From Inia geoffrensis (taxonomy: Eukaryota; Chordata; Mammalia; Artiodactyla; Iniidae), in assembly GCA_036417435.1 (NCBI GenBank), contig CM070900.1:119180315-119244314 (forward strand): a stretch of 64,000 nt of DNA. Direction: 5' to 3'. The notes under the pieces are model-generated. The model had not been told where the DNA came from. It made no database searches and worked only from the letters and a program-made list of their open reading frames with translations. The position numbers and the translations under genes are program-made. Below, piece by piece: positions 22,461 through 34,149 of the stretch (position 1 is its first letter; each line of letters begins with the position of its first letter).

Positions 22461-22954
22461 ACGTCAATGGAAGGATTCAGTTCCTCCCAGTAGTTTCAGG
22501 AAGAGCTCAGACAAACCTGCATTCTTTGTCATGTTGTGGGCAGTTTCTTATTATGGAGAAGGTAGTGAGGAGATAGGTGAAACATACATACTGGGGAAAA
22601 GAAGTACTGATTATGAGAAAAACATGTTTTCCCAAACAAAACTCAAGACCATAAAAAATAATGAGGGGGAAGGAGATATTTACAGAGTTCTATTTTATCT
22701 TAAGGAAACCAAACCAGTACTATCAAAATTGTCCATGAAGAGATCTAACTAAATTAGATATGCTCACTATTCATATCAGAGTCTCTAAATTTGGGCTTTG
22801 GAAAATTCAACTTAATTTTAATTCATTTTATAAAATTTGATGAGATAAAATAATATTGGATAATACAACAGGCAGTTGAAAGGAGACTAACAGCTGAGAG
22901 AATGCAAAAGACAGAGTGAGAAGATTAAAATGGAAAATATAATATCTATTAAGT
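22461..22954. other. Unassigned stretch
   Basis: No gene or repeat recognised. The long open frame that crosses into this stretch starts in the SINE and has no coding signature. Confidence 0.4.
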
Positions 22955-22966
22955 TTAAATGGCTTA

Positions 22967-23191
22967 ATGAGGACCTACTGTATACCACAGGGAAATATAC
23001 TCAATATCTTGTAGTAACCTATAATGGAAGAGAATGCAAAAAAAAAGAATATATACATCTATATTTATGTGTATAATTGAATCTCTTTACTATATGTCTG
23101 AAACTAACACAATATTGTAAATCAACCATATTTCAATACAAATTTTTTAAAAAGAAAGGAGACAATAAGTCTATAATACAAGAAAAAAAAA
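22967..23191 (+). mobile_element. Very short L1 3' tail with a second poly-A segment
   Basis: Only about 180 bp of L1 3' UTR remain ('gacctactgtataccacagg', 'ctgaaactaacacaatattg', 'ttgtaaatcaaccatatttc'), ending 'ttttttaaaaag' at about 23150. About 30 nt of unrelated sequence and a second A run (23182-23191) follow, all inside one perfect 12-bp target-site duplication, ttaaatggctta at 22955-22966 and 23192-23203. This looks like a 3'-transduced insertion. Confidence 0.85.
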
Positions 23192-23203
23192 TTAAATGGC
23201 TTA

Positions 23204-24006
23204 CAAAAATCCAAAAATTGGTAAGTATTTAGGGAGGTAAGAACTTTTGTTTGACTGAATATTACTATTATATATATGTGGAAAATATTAAATGAGTAAA
23301 AAACAAAATTTCTGTCAAAATTCTACTTGGTTAACCTGAACTAGAGAATGATATAGTTAGTTTACTAAGTGATGAGTTACTGACCAAGGACAGAAAAAAA
23401 ATTTTGTTTACTGAAATATTTTGCCAGTGTGAGGAACTAAGGCACAGATTATTTAACACAGGATATTAAACAATGTGTGTTAATGTTCTTTTGTGACTGT
23501 ATATTGGAAGCATATGATTTATAATATATTTTAGGTATATATAAGAAATGGATTTTTAATTTAATCCTATTCATATACTTCCTAAGTAAATAACACTGAT
23601 TAAATATTAGGAATATTTAATGTAAAAAAGTATAGCATTAATATACAGATATATAGGAGTGGTGAAAAAATATATGTCTTGTCACATTTGGGTGACAAAT
23701 AGCTATGAATTATTGGAATTACTGTTACCAAATAGACTTGTCAATTTTCTCACTATGTGTGCTTCATTGCTCGATGATGGTAAAAGATGAATAGTAGGAG
23801 CGATGTTAAATGCTAAAAAATTTTTTTTTCCTCTATGATGCCTTAATGCAGCTATGATCAGTACAAATTAGTTCCTACATTATTTGCAATTAGTATTTTT
23901 CTTACAACATTCAACAGAATTTTAACTAGAATGCTTAAATATAAATAACCACAGTTCATAAACATTTTTTTTTTAGGACTTTCAGGCTGCCTAGAATTTA
24001 TTGTAA
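23204..24006. other. Unassigned AT-rich stretch
   Basis: No gene or repeat recognised; poly-T runs at about 23820-23830 and 23965-23974. Confidence 0.5.
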
Positions 24007-24363
24007 TTTTTTGAACACCTTTACTGGAGTTTAATTGCTTTACAATGTTGTGTTAACTTCTGCTGTATAACAAAGTGAATCAGCTATATGTATACATATA
24101 TCCCCATATACCCTCCCTCTTACATCTCCCTCCCACACTGCCTATCCCACCCCTCTAAGTGGTCACAAAGCACCGAGCTGATCTCCCTGTGCTCTGCAGC
24201 TGCTTCCCGCTAGCTATCTATTTTACATTTGGTAGTGTATATAAGTCAGTGCTACTCTCTCACTTCGTCCCAGCCTACCCTTCCCCCTCCCCATGTCCTC
24301 AAGTCCATTCTCTGCATCTTTATTCCTGTCCTGCCCCTAGGTTCTTCAGAACCTTTTTTTTTT

Positions 24364-27300
24364 TTAGATTCCATATATATGTGTTAGTATATGGTGTTTG
24401 TTTTTCTCTTTCTGACATACTTCACTCTGTGTGACAGACTCTAGGTCCATCCACCTCACAAGTAACTCAATTTTGATTCTCTTTATGGCTGAGTAATATT
24501 CCATTGTATATATGTGCCACATCTTCATTGTCATTTCATCTGTCAGTGGACACTTAGGTTGCTTCCATTTCCTAGCGATTGTAGAAAGTGCTGCAATGAA
24601 TATTGTGGTACATGATTCTTTTTAAATCATGGTTTTCTCAGGGTATATACCCAGTAGTGGAATTGCTGGATCATATGGTAGTTCTATTTTTAGTTTTTTA
24701 AGGAACCTCCGTACTGTTCTCTATAGTGGCTGTATCAACTTTCATTCCCACCAACAGTGGAGGAGGGTTCCCTTTTCTCCACACCCTCTCCAGCATTTAT
24801 TGTTTGTAGATTTTTTGATGATGGTCATTCAGAATGGTGTGAGGTGATACGTCATTGTAGTTTTGATATGCATTTCTCTAATGATTAGTGATGTTGAGCA
24901 TCCTTTCATGTGTTTGTTGGCAATCTGTATATTTTCTTTGGAGAAATGTCTATTTAGGTCTTCTGCCCATTTTTGGATTGGGTTCTTTATTTTTTTCATA
25001 TTGAGCTGCATGAGCTGCTTGTAAATTTTGGAGATTAATCCTTTGTCAGTTGCTTCATTTGCAAGTATTTTCCTCCATTCTGAGGGTTGTCTTTTCATCT
25101 TATTTATGGTTTCCTTTGCTGTGAAAAAGCTTTTAAGTTTCATTAAGTCCCATTTGTTTATATTTGTTTTTATTTCCATTAGTCTAGGAGGTGAGTCAAA
25201 AAGGATCTTGCTGTTATTTGTGTAATAGAGTATTCTGCCTGTCTTTTCCTATAAGAGTTTTATAGTGTCTGGACTTACATTTAGGTCTTTAATCCATTTT
25301 GAGTTTATTTTTGTATACGGTGATAGGGAGTGTTCTAAATTCATTCTTTTACATGTAGTTGTTCAATTTTCCCAACACTACTTATTGAAGAGGCTGTCTT
25401 TCTCCATTGTATATTCTTGCCTCCTTTATCAAAGATAAGGTGACCATATGTGTGTGGGTTTATCTCTGGGCTTTCTATCCTGTTCCATTGATCTGTGTTT
25501 CTGTTTTTGTGCCAGTACCATACTGTCTTGATTACTGTTGCTTTGTAGTATATTCTGAAGTCATGGAGCCTGATTCCTCCAGCCCCATTTTTCTTCCTCA
25601 AGATTACTCTGGCTTTTCAGGGTCTTTTGTGTTTCCATACAAACTGTAAAAAATTTGTTTCTACTTCTGTGTAAAATGCCATTGGTAGTCTGATAGGGAT
25701 TGCATTGAATCTATAGATTTCTTTGTGTAGTATAGTCATTTTCACAACATTGATTCTTCCAAGCCAAGAACATGGTATATCTCTCCATCTGTTTGTATCA
25801 TCTTTCACTTCTTTCATCAGTGTCTTATGGTTTTCTGCATACAGGTCTTTTTTCTCCTTAGGTAGCTTTATTTCTAGGTTTGGATTCTTTTTGTTGCAAT
25901 GGTAAATGGGAGTGTTTCCTTAATTTCTCTTTCAGATTATTCATCATTAGTGTATAGTAATGCAAGAGATTACTGTGCATTAAAATTGTATCCTGCTACT
26001 TTACCAAATTCATTGATTAGCTCTAGTATTTTTCTGGTGGCATCGTTAGGATTTTTTATCTGTAGTAACGTGTCATCTGCAAAGAGTGTCAGGTCTACTT
26101 CTTCTTTTCTGATTTGTATTCCTTTTATTTCTTTTTCTTCTCTGATAGCTGTGGCTAAAACTTCCAAAACTATGTTGAATAATAGTGGTGAGAGTGGGCA
26201 ACCTTGTGTTGTTCCTGATCTTAGAGGAAATGCTTTAAATTTTCACCATGAGAATGATGTTGGCTGTGGGTTGGTCATATATGGCCTTAATTATGTTGAG
26301 GTAGGTTCCCGCTATGCCTACTTTCTGGAGAGTTTTTTTCACAAATGGGTGTTGAATTTTGCTGAAAGCTTTTTCTGCATCTATTGAGATTATCATATCG
26401 TTTTTTATCCTTCATTTTATTAATATAGTTTATCTCACTGATTGACTTGCATGTATTGAAGAATCCTTTCATTCCTGGGATAAACCCCACTTGATCATGG
26501 TGTATGATCTTTTCAGTGTGCTGTTGGATTCTGTTTGCTAGCATTTTGTTAAGGATTTATTTTTCTATGTTCATCAGTGATACTGGCCTGTCGTTTTCTT
26601 TCTTTTTGACATCTTTGTCTGGTTTTGGCATCAGGGTGATGGTGGCCTAGTAGAATGAGTGTGTGAGTGTTCCTCCCTCTGCTATATTTTGGAAGAGTTT
26701 GAGAAGGATAGGTGTTAACTGTTCTCTAAATGTTTGATAGAATTCACCTGTGAAGCCATATTGCCCTGGGCTTTTGTTTGTTGGAAGATTTTTAATCACG
26801 GTTTCAATTTCAGTGTCTGTGATTGGTCTGTTTATATTTTCTATTTCTTCCTGGTTCAGTCTCAGAAGGCTGTGCTTTTCTAAGAATTTGTCCATTTCTT
26901 CCAGGCTGTCCATTTTATTGCTGTAGAGCTGCTTGTATCAATCTCTCGCAATCCTTTGTATAACTGCAGTGCCTGTTGTTACTTCTCCGTTTTCATTTCT
27001 AATTCTATTGTTTTGAGTCTTCTCCCTTTTTTTCTTAATGAGGCTGGCAAATGGTTTATTAATTTTGTTATCTTCTCAAAGAACCAGGTTTTACTTTTAT
27101 TGATATTTGCTGTTATTTTCTTCTTTCCTTTTTCATTTATTTCTTATGTGATCTTTATGATTCCTTTCCTTCTGCTAACTTTGGGTTTCTTTTTTGTTCT
27201 TCTTTCTCTAATTGCTTTAGGTGTAAGTTTAGCTTGTTTATTTGTGATTTTTCTTGTTACTTGAAGTCGGATGGTATTGCTATGAACTTCCCTCTTAGAA

Positions 27301-28166
27301 CTGCTTTTGCTGCATCTGACAGGTTTTGGGTAATCATATTTTCATTGTCATTTGTTTCTACGTATTTTTTGATTTCCTCTTTGATTTGTTCAGTGGTCTC
27401 TTGGTTATTTAGCAGTGTATTGTTTATTGTGCTTGAAATTTTTAGTTTCTTTCCTGTAATTGATATCTAGTCTCATAGCGTTGTGGTCAGAAAAGATATT
27501 TGATACGATTTCAGTTATCTTAAGTTTACCAACGCTTGAATTGTGACACAAGATATGCTCTATCCTGGAAAATGTTCCATGACCACTTGAGAAGAAAGTG
27601 TATTCTGTTGTTTTTGGATGGAATGTCCTATAAATATCAGTTAATCCATCTTGTTTAATGTATCATTTAAAGCCTGTTTTTCCTTATTTATTTTCATTTT
27701 GGATGATCTGTCCGTTGGTGAAAATGGGAGTTAAAGTCCACTACTATTATTGTGTTACTGTCGATTTCCCATTTTATGGCTGTTAGCATTTGCCTCAGGT
27801 ATTGAGGTGCTCCTGTATTGGGGCATAACTATTTACAATTGTTATATCTTCTTCTTGGATTGATCCCTTGATCATTATGTAGCGTCCTTCTTTGTCTCTT
27901 GTAATAATCTTTATTTTAGAGTCTATTTTGTCTGATATGAGAATTGCTACTGCAGCTTTCTTTTGATTTCCATTTGCATGGAGTATCTTTTTCCATCTCC
28001 TCACTTTCAGTCTGTATGTGTCCCTAGGTCTGAGGTGAGTCTCTTGTAGACAGCATATGTACGGGTCTTGTTTTTGTATCCATTCAGCCAGTCTATGTCT
28101 TTTGGTTAGAACATTTAATCTATTTACATTTAAGGTAGTTATCAATATGTATGTTCCTATTACCAT
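24364..28166 (-). pseudogene. L1-A ORF2 (endonuclease/reverse transcriptase), broken
   Basis: About 3.8 kb, close to the usual L1 ORF2 length. It opens with 'MVIGTYILITTLNVN' at 28166 and holds the endonuclease motif 'CLQETHLRPRD'. The RT active-site sequence 'LFADD' survives (codons 26072-26083) in '[14 protein letters not shown]'. The region after RT is seen in the open pieces at 24829-25179 and 25341-25601, including '[14 protein letters not shown]'. The stop is TAA at 24364-24366. Many frameshifts; no full-length protein is possible. Confidence 0.88.
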
Positions 28167-28224
28167 TTTCTTAGTTGTTTTGGGTTTGTTATTGTAGGTC
28201 TTGTCCTTCTCTTGTGTTTCCTGC

Positions 28225-29109
28225 CTAGAGAAGTTCTTTTAGCATTTGTTGTAAAGCTGGTTTGGTAGTGCTTAATTCTCTTACCTTTTGCTTGTCTGTA
28301 AAGTTTTTAATTTCTCCATTGAATCTGAATGAGCTCCTTGCTGGGTAGAGTAATCTTGGTTGTAGGTTTTTTCCCTTTCATCACTTTAAATATCTCCTGC
28401 CACTCCCTTCTGGCTTGTAGAGTTTCTGCTGAAAGATCAGCTGTTAACCTTATGGGGATTCCCTTGTATGTTATTTGTTGCTTTTCCCTTGTTGCTTTTA
28501 ATATTTTTCATTGTATTTAATTATTGATGGTTTGGTTAATATGTGTCTTGGCATTTCTGCTCTTATGGGCTCTCTGTGCTTCCTGGAGTTGATTAACTAC
28601 TTCCTTTCCCGTATTAGGGAAGCTTTCAACTATAATCTCTTCAAATATTTTCTCAGTCCTTTACTTTTACTATCCTTCCTCTGCGACCCCTATAATTCGA
28701 ATGTTGGTGCGTTTAATGTTGTCCCAGAAGTCTCTGAGACTGTCCTCAATTCTTTTCATCCTTTTTTTTTTATTTATTCTGCTCTGCAGTAGTTATATCC
28801 ACTATTTTATCTTCCAGGTCACTTAACTGTTCTTCTGCTTCAGTTATTCTGCCATTGATTCCTACTAGAGTATTACTCATTTCATTTATTGTGTTGTTCA
28901 TCATTGTTTTTTTTGCTCTTTAGTCCTTCTAGGTCTTTTTAAGCGTTTCTTGTATTTTCTCCATTCTATTTCCAAGATTTTGAATCATCTTTACTATCAT
29001 TACTCTGAATTCTGTTTTCAGGTAGACTGCCTATTTCCTCTTCATTTGTTTGGTCTGGTGGGTTTTTACCTTGCTCCTCCACCTGCTGTATATTTCTCTG
29101 TCTTCTCAT
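28225..29109 (-). pseudogene. L1-A ORF1 (RNA-binding protein), broken
   Basis: Frame positions are set by comparison with L1-B: start ATG at 29107-29109 and stop TAG at 28225-28227, about 295 codons, normal for ORF1p. The encoded protein would be the coiled-coil trimer that coats L1 RNA. Internal stops and frameshifts are frequent. Confidence 0.75.
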
Positions 29110-31092
29110 TTTGCTTAACTTACTGTGTTTGGGTTCTCCTTTTTGCAGCCTGCAGTTTCATAATTCCCATTGTTTTTGGTGCCTACCCCAGGGGGTATGG
29201 TTGGTTCCATGTCTTGTGTAGGCTTCCTGGTGGAGGGAACTAGTGCCTGTGTTCTGGTGGGTGGGGATGGATCTTGTCTTTCCGGTGAGCAGGGCCATGT
29301 CCAGTGGTGTGTTTTGGCCTGTATGTGAACTTAGTATAATTTTTGGCAGGCTCTCCACTAATGGGTTGTGTTGTGTTCCTGTTTTGCTAGTTGTTTGGCA
29401 TGAGGCCTCATGTCCTGGAGCTTGCTGGCCATTTTGTTGAGCTGTGTCTCAGCATTGAGGCAGAGGTCTCTGTAAAAGCTCTCACCAATTGATATTACAT
29501 GGGGCTGGGAGGTCTCTGGTGGTCCAGTGTCCTGAGCTCAGCTCTCCCACCTCTGAGGCTCAGGCCTGAGAGCAGGCCAGAGCACCAAGACCCTTTCAGC
29601 CACATGGCTCAGAAGAAAAGGGAGAAAATAGGAAAGAAACAAATAATAAATTAAAAATTAGAAATATAATTATTACAGTTAAAAAATTACTAAAATAAAA
29701 AAATAGAAAAGGTAATATTCATAGAAATAAAGAAGAGAGCAGCCAAACCAGTAAACAAATCCACCAAGGTAGCAAGTGCTAAAAACTATATTAATATAAA
29801 CATAAAGAATCAGAAACCAGTCAGTCACAGACAGCAAGTCTACAGTTGCTCCCAAAGTCCACTGCCTCAGTTTTAGGACAATTCTATCTCTATTCAGGTA
29901 TTCCACAGATGCAGGTTACATCAAGTTCATTTTCAGGATTTAATCTGCTGCTTCTCAGGCTGCATGGAGAAATTTCCCTTTCTCTTCATTTTTGCACAGC
30001 TCCTGGGTTTCAGCTGTGGTTTTGGCCCCACCTCTGCATGTAGGTCACCCTCAGCCATCTGTTCTCCACCCAGACAGAAGGGGATTAAAGCATCAGCTGG
30101 TTAGGGAGCTCTGGCTCACTCATGCAGGGGTGGAAGAAGGGTACAGTAGTTATAACTGGAATGTGGGGCAAGCCTGAAGCAGCAGAGGCCAGCGTGACAT
30201 TGCAACAGCCTGAGGCGTGCTGTGTGTTCTCCCAGGGAAGTTGTCCCTGGATCACAGGACCTTGGCAGTTGTGGGCTGTACAGGCTCCCGGGGTAACAGG
30301 GATGGGGGCGTGTGGATAGTGACCTGTGCTTGCACACAGATTTCTTGGTGGCTGCAGCAGCAGCGTTAGCATTTCACACCCATCCCTGGTGTCTGAGCTG
30401 ATAGTCACAGCTCGTGTCCCTCTCTGGAGCTTGTCAAGGCAGTACTCTGAATCCCCTCTCCTCACGCACCCCAAAACAATGGTCTCTTGCCTCTTCAGTA
30501 GGTCCAGACTTTTTTCTGGAGTCCCTTCTGGCTAGCTGTGGCGCACTAGCCCCCTTCAGGCTGTGTTCATGCAGCCAACCCCAGTCCTCTCCCTGCGATC
30601 CGACCAAAGCCCGAGTCTCAGCTCCCAGCCCCCACCCACCCCAGCAGGTGAGCAGACAAGCCTCTCGGCCTAGTGAGTGCTGATCAGCACTGATCCGCTG
30701 TGCGGGAATTTCTCCGCTTTGCCCTCCACATCCCTGTTGCTGTGCTCTCCTCCATTGCTCTGAAGCTTCCCCCCCGCCACCCCAACGTCTCTGCCAGTGA
30801 AGGGGCTTCCTAGAGTGTGGAAACCTTTCTTCCTTCACAGCTCCCTCCCACTGGTGCAGGTCCCGTCCCTATTCTTTTGTCTCTGGTTTTTCATTTTCTT
30901 TTGGCCTACCCTGGTACATGGAGATTTTCATGCCGTTTGTGAAGTCTGAGATCTTCTGCCAGTGTTCAGTAGGTGTTCTGTAGGAGGTGTTCCACATGTA
31001 GATTTTTTTTTTTTGGTATATGTATTCTTGATGTATTTGTGGGGAGGAAGGTGATGTCCATGTCTTACTCCTCCACCATCTTGAAGGTCTCC
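29110..31092 (-). promoter_or_regulatory. L1-A 5' UTR with presumed internal promoter
   Basis: About 2 kb. It is GC-rich near the 5' end (30000-30850) and A/T-rich at 29620-29760. L1 5' UTRs carry an internal RNA polymerase II promoter. The same arrangement of blocks is seen in L1-B and L1-C ('gctccctcccactggtgcag' near 30840 has counterparts in both). Activity is inferred from family knowledge only. Confidence 0.6.
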
Positions 31093-31739
31093 CTCCATAA
31101 AGTATTGATAAAAATAAATATCAAAGGAAATGAAGGCTAAAATAATTATGTTTTATTATTACTTATCCATACTTTGTAACCTTAATACTGAACTAAATCT
31201 TGACCCTTTCTATTACATATCTTATCCAAGACAGGTAAGGAGGTTTGCATTTTCTTAAGAATGCATTGTGCTTTTTATGGTCTTGTCTTCTTCTGTCAAA
31301 GATATTTCCATGAGCAACATCAGACTGATGGAGCCATCTAACTACAAAATGGTAGTTTTTAAAAAGTTGGTATTGCTAAGAAATATCTCACAAAATGCTA
31401 TTTACCATTTAATTATCCCTCCCTTATTTTTAAATTAGTTGGTGCACTCAAAAGGCCCCCAAAAACATGAATGAAAAATTTATATAGTAAAAATTTGAAA
31501 ATAAATATACTGTTAATACCCCTGCCTAATTCACTTTATTTTTACCTCATTAGCTATCCCTTAAGAGGTAATCACTTTTAGCTTTTTTTAAATAACCTTC
31601 CAGAGTTTCTTTACTAAATGTAAGCTCACATGAATAAATAATGTATTTACCCACTTCATTGTACAAAATAGAGCAAATAAAGTAGCATCTTCTATCCATA
31701 TGTCTGAACATTGCATTCTTAGAAATATTTCCATATTAA
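31093..31739. other. Unassigned, possibly old L1 3' UTR
   Basis: The stretch 31480-31739 may continue the old L1 to its right ('aaccttccagagtttcttta'), but no firm boundary was seen. No gene recognised. Confidence 0.4.
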
Positions 31740-33060
31740 TGTATGGAAAATTTCTCAGTCTTTTAAAAATATTTTTAGGTATAGTTTACCTTCAGTAAAT
31801 TATACAGATACTATGTTGAATTTGATGAGTTTTGATGATTGTAAACTGTCATGTAGCATCACACAAAAGAACATACCAAATATTTTGATCATTCCAGTCA
31901 ATTCCCTCCCTACCTTGATAACTACTTTGTAATTCCTATTTCAATATACAAGTTTTACCAATTCTTTAACTTCATATAAATGGTATCAGATGGTGTGTGT
32001 TCTTCTGGGTCTGGAAGTTTTTAATCAGAAGTTATTTTTCATTGGTAAGTTTAATAGTATTCTATTTTATGGAAAAACCATAATTTACCTTCTTATTTAG
32101 GGACATTTGTTTCCAGTTTTGGCTGCTTAATATGCTATGAATAGTTTTACAAATGTCTTCTGAAGACATATGTTTTTATGCATCTTAAGTAACTACCGAG
32201 TCATGAAATGTTTTAAGAATACGTAAGTATCTAAGTTTAGAAGACATTGTCAAAGGGTTTTCCATGATAGTTCCAGAAATTTAAACTCCAGTTATTCCAT
32301 ATCCTCCTCAACAATTGGTCTTGTCAGTCTTTCTGATTTTAGCAATGCTAGTGGGTAGTATGAGTGTTATATACATATTTTGTTAGATTTTTTTCCTAGG
32401 TATTTAATGTTTTATAATGCTACTGTAAATATATTTTTAAATTCTGTTTTCAAATGTTTGTTGCTAGTATATAGAAATAATATACATTTTTATACTGAAC
32501 TTATATACAATGATTTGTCACATTTTCTTATGAGGCCTAATTTTTTTGTTTTTTTGTTTGTTTTTAATAATGTGTTTTAAAAACACTTTTCAGTGTACAC
32601 ATTTTGATGCCTAGGAATAATGGACATTTTACTTGCTTCTTCATTCTTATGCTTGTAATTTTTATAAATGTCTTATTGTTCTGTCTCATTGAATGAATGC
32701 AAGTGGTCTTGTCTCCTTGCCTTGTCTCCAATCTTTGAAGAAAAGGTTTCAATTTTCCTACATTATATGCATTTTAGTTAGGTTTTCTGGGGGAGGGTGG
32801 ACAAGTGTACCTTGTAGGATTGACACAGTATTTTTTCTTCCTATTCCTAACTTTCTGAAGAGTTGTATTATTATTTGTAGTAGTAGTAGTAGCAGTAGTA
32901 ATATTAATACTGGCATCAGCGGCAGTGTGTGTTTTGAATTTTGCCAAAATTTTTTTTCTGCACCTTTAGAGATGATCATAAAATCATATTCTCTCCCTCG
33001 TTTGTAATAATAACAGCAAAATCATTTATGCTGTTTAATTATGTTTGTTCATTGCTCGAA
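31740..33060 (-). pseudogene. Old L1M 3' end, ORF2 and UTR fragment
   Basis: Antisense L1: the 3' side reads 'aacttcatataaatggtatc' and 'gttgctagtatatagaaata', the latter being antisense ORF2 near the RT C-terminus. 'ctgcacctttagagatgatc' at about 32959 corresponds to the conserved antisense RT phrase for 'ISIDAEKAF'. A GTA/TAG trinucleotide repeat (32876-32902) interrupts it. No open frame of note. Confidence 0.75.
32876..32902. repeat. (TAG)n trinucleotide microsatellite
   Basis: Seven to eight near-perfect TAG/GTA units with one C substitution, inside the old L1. Confidence 0.85.
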
Positions 33061-34137
33061 GAATCTAAGGAAGTTCATGGTTTTTTTTGTTTTGTTTTGT
33101 TTTGGGGTTTTTTTGGTCTAGATTTATTTCTTTTCTGATAAACACTTAACCAAATCAAACATCTTAATGTTTGGAACATTCTTAGAAGACACTTTTATTT
33201 TCTTTCTATACTAGTAGTCTATAGAAAAAGAGCTTTGTCTATTACCATCTGGGAAGTAATTACATATAGTATGGTTAGTAGGCTGCTATGCAGCATACAG
33301 GATCTTGTAACCCTTAACTAACAGTGAATCATAAAATTTTTGAAAGTCTTAAAAAATAATTTTTACTCATCATAAAAAGAGATTCACAGATAGATACAGA
33401 GCATTTAAGACACATTAAATAAGCTTTCTAGGAGATTTTTGGAATCTTCTGAGTCTTATGAAATCTAAATGATTTTACTCAATCCTGCATCATAGGACCA
33501 TATGGTCAGTACCATTTATTTCAATTCTCTCTTTTTTATATAGTTACACTATATAGTACATATCATTTTTTTCAATATTACTGTGAACTGCTTCTTTAAT
33601 GTCACTTCTCAGAGCAACTGTCACGTCATTATTTTACACATAAATTTCAAAATTCCTTTTCATTATTCTCTCTTTCAATAATAATTTCTCATTTGAAAAT
33701 CAGAATTTCCAAATAGCTATTTTACACATCTTCAGCTTTAACTATAATAGCATTCAGAAATATCACCTTCCAATTCAGCTTATTGACATTGTCTAATGTC
33801 TATTAGACAATTGACATTGTTTAATGTCTATTAGACAATGTCTCAAAATAACTCTGGAGAACAGGACACTCTGAAAAAGCAGTCACCCCTTTTTAAAAAT
33901 TTTTTATTTGAGTACAGAACTAGTTAATAATTGGATAGAGGAATCAGAGGAATGGAGAGGAAAACATGTGGTTTATGCATAAAAACTCTTGGAGAACATG
34001 ACTATAATATGAGACCAAGCAGATTTACTGTTGCTTCAACTCCCTTCACCCCACCAATGTCACAATCAGCACGCCAGTCTGGACCTTGCAAAGACCAACA
34101 AAAGGGAAATTTAGGTCAGTGGGGGAGAATTCACATA
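33061..34137. other. Unassigned spacer between the two L1 5' ends
   Basis: AT-rich, with the palindromic 28-bp duplication listed separately. No gene recognised. Confidence 0.5.
33783..33838. repeat. 28-bp tandem duplication of a palindromic unit
   Basis: Two adjacent 28-bp copies (33783-33810 and 33811-33838) differ at one base. Each contains an inverted repeat of the gtctaat/attagac type (one arm mutated in copy 2). Confidence 0.9.
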
Positions 34138-34149
34138 GAACTGCTGCCC

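Larger units (their letters stand above)
24007..31092 (-). mobile_element. Near-full-length L1 (L1-A)
   Basis: A 7.1-kb L1 on the minus strand with every part in order: a short A tail (poly-T at 24007-24012), 3' UTR to about 24363, ORF2 (24364-28166), ORF1 (28225-29109) and a long 5' UTR (29110-31092). The 5' end carries 'ccttcaagatggtggagga' on the minus strand. A clean target-site duplication was not found: 'aatttattgtaa' on the left and 'aagtattgataa' on the right match only partly. Stops and frameshifts in both ORFs make it inactive. Confidence 0.92.

Noticed and set aside
22146..22752. ORFs of 87-116 codons at 22.2-22.7 kb.
   Set aside because: SINE-derived frames extended by chance into flanking DNA.
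25028..27470. Series of hydrophobic + strand ORFs that resemble membrane proteins.
   Set aside because: Antisense of L1-A ORF2; the A-rich sense strand reads as Phe/Leu-rich protein on the other strand.
30085..30838. ORFs up to 134 codons, rich in Pro, Ser and Cys.
   Set aside because: They fall in the GC-rich L1-A 5' UTR, and the same ORFs recur in L1-B and L1-C at the same place, so they are UTR sequence, not host genes. A conserved small L1 ORF was considered, but the frames differ between copies.
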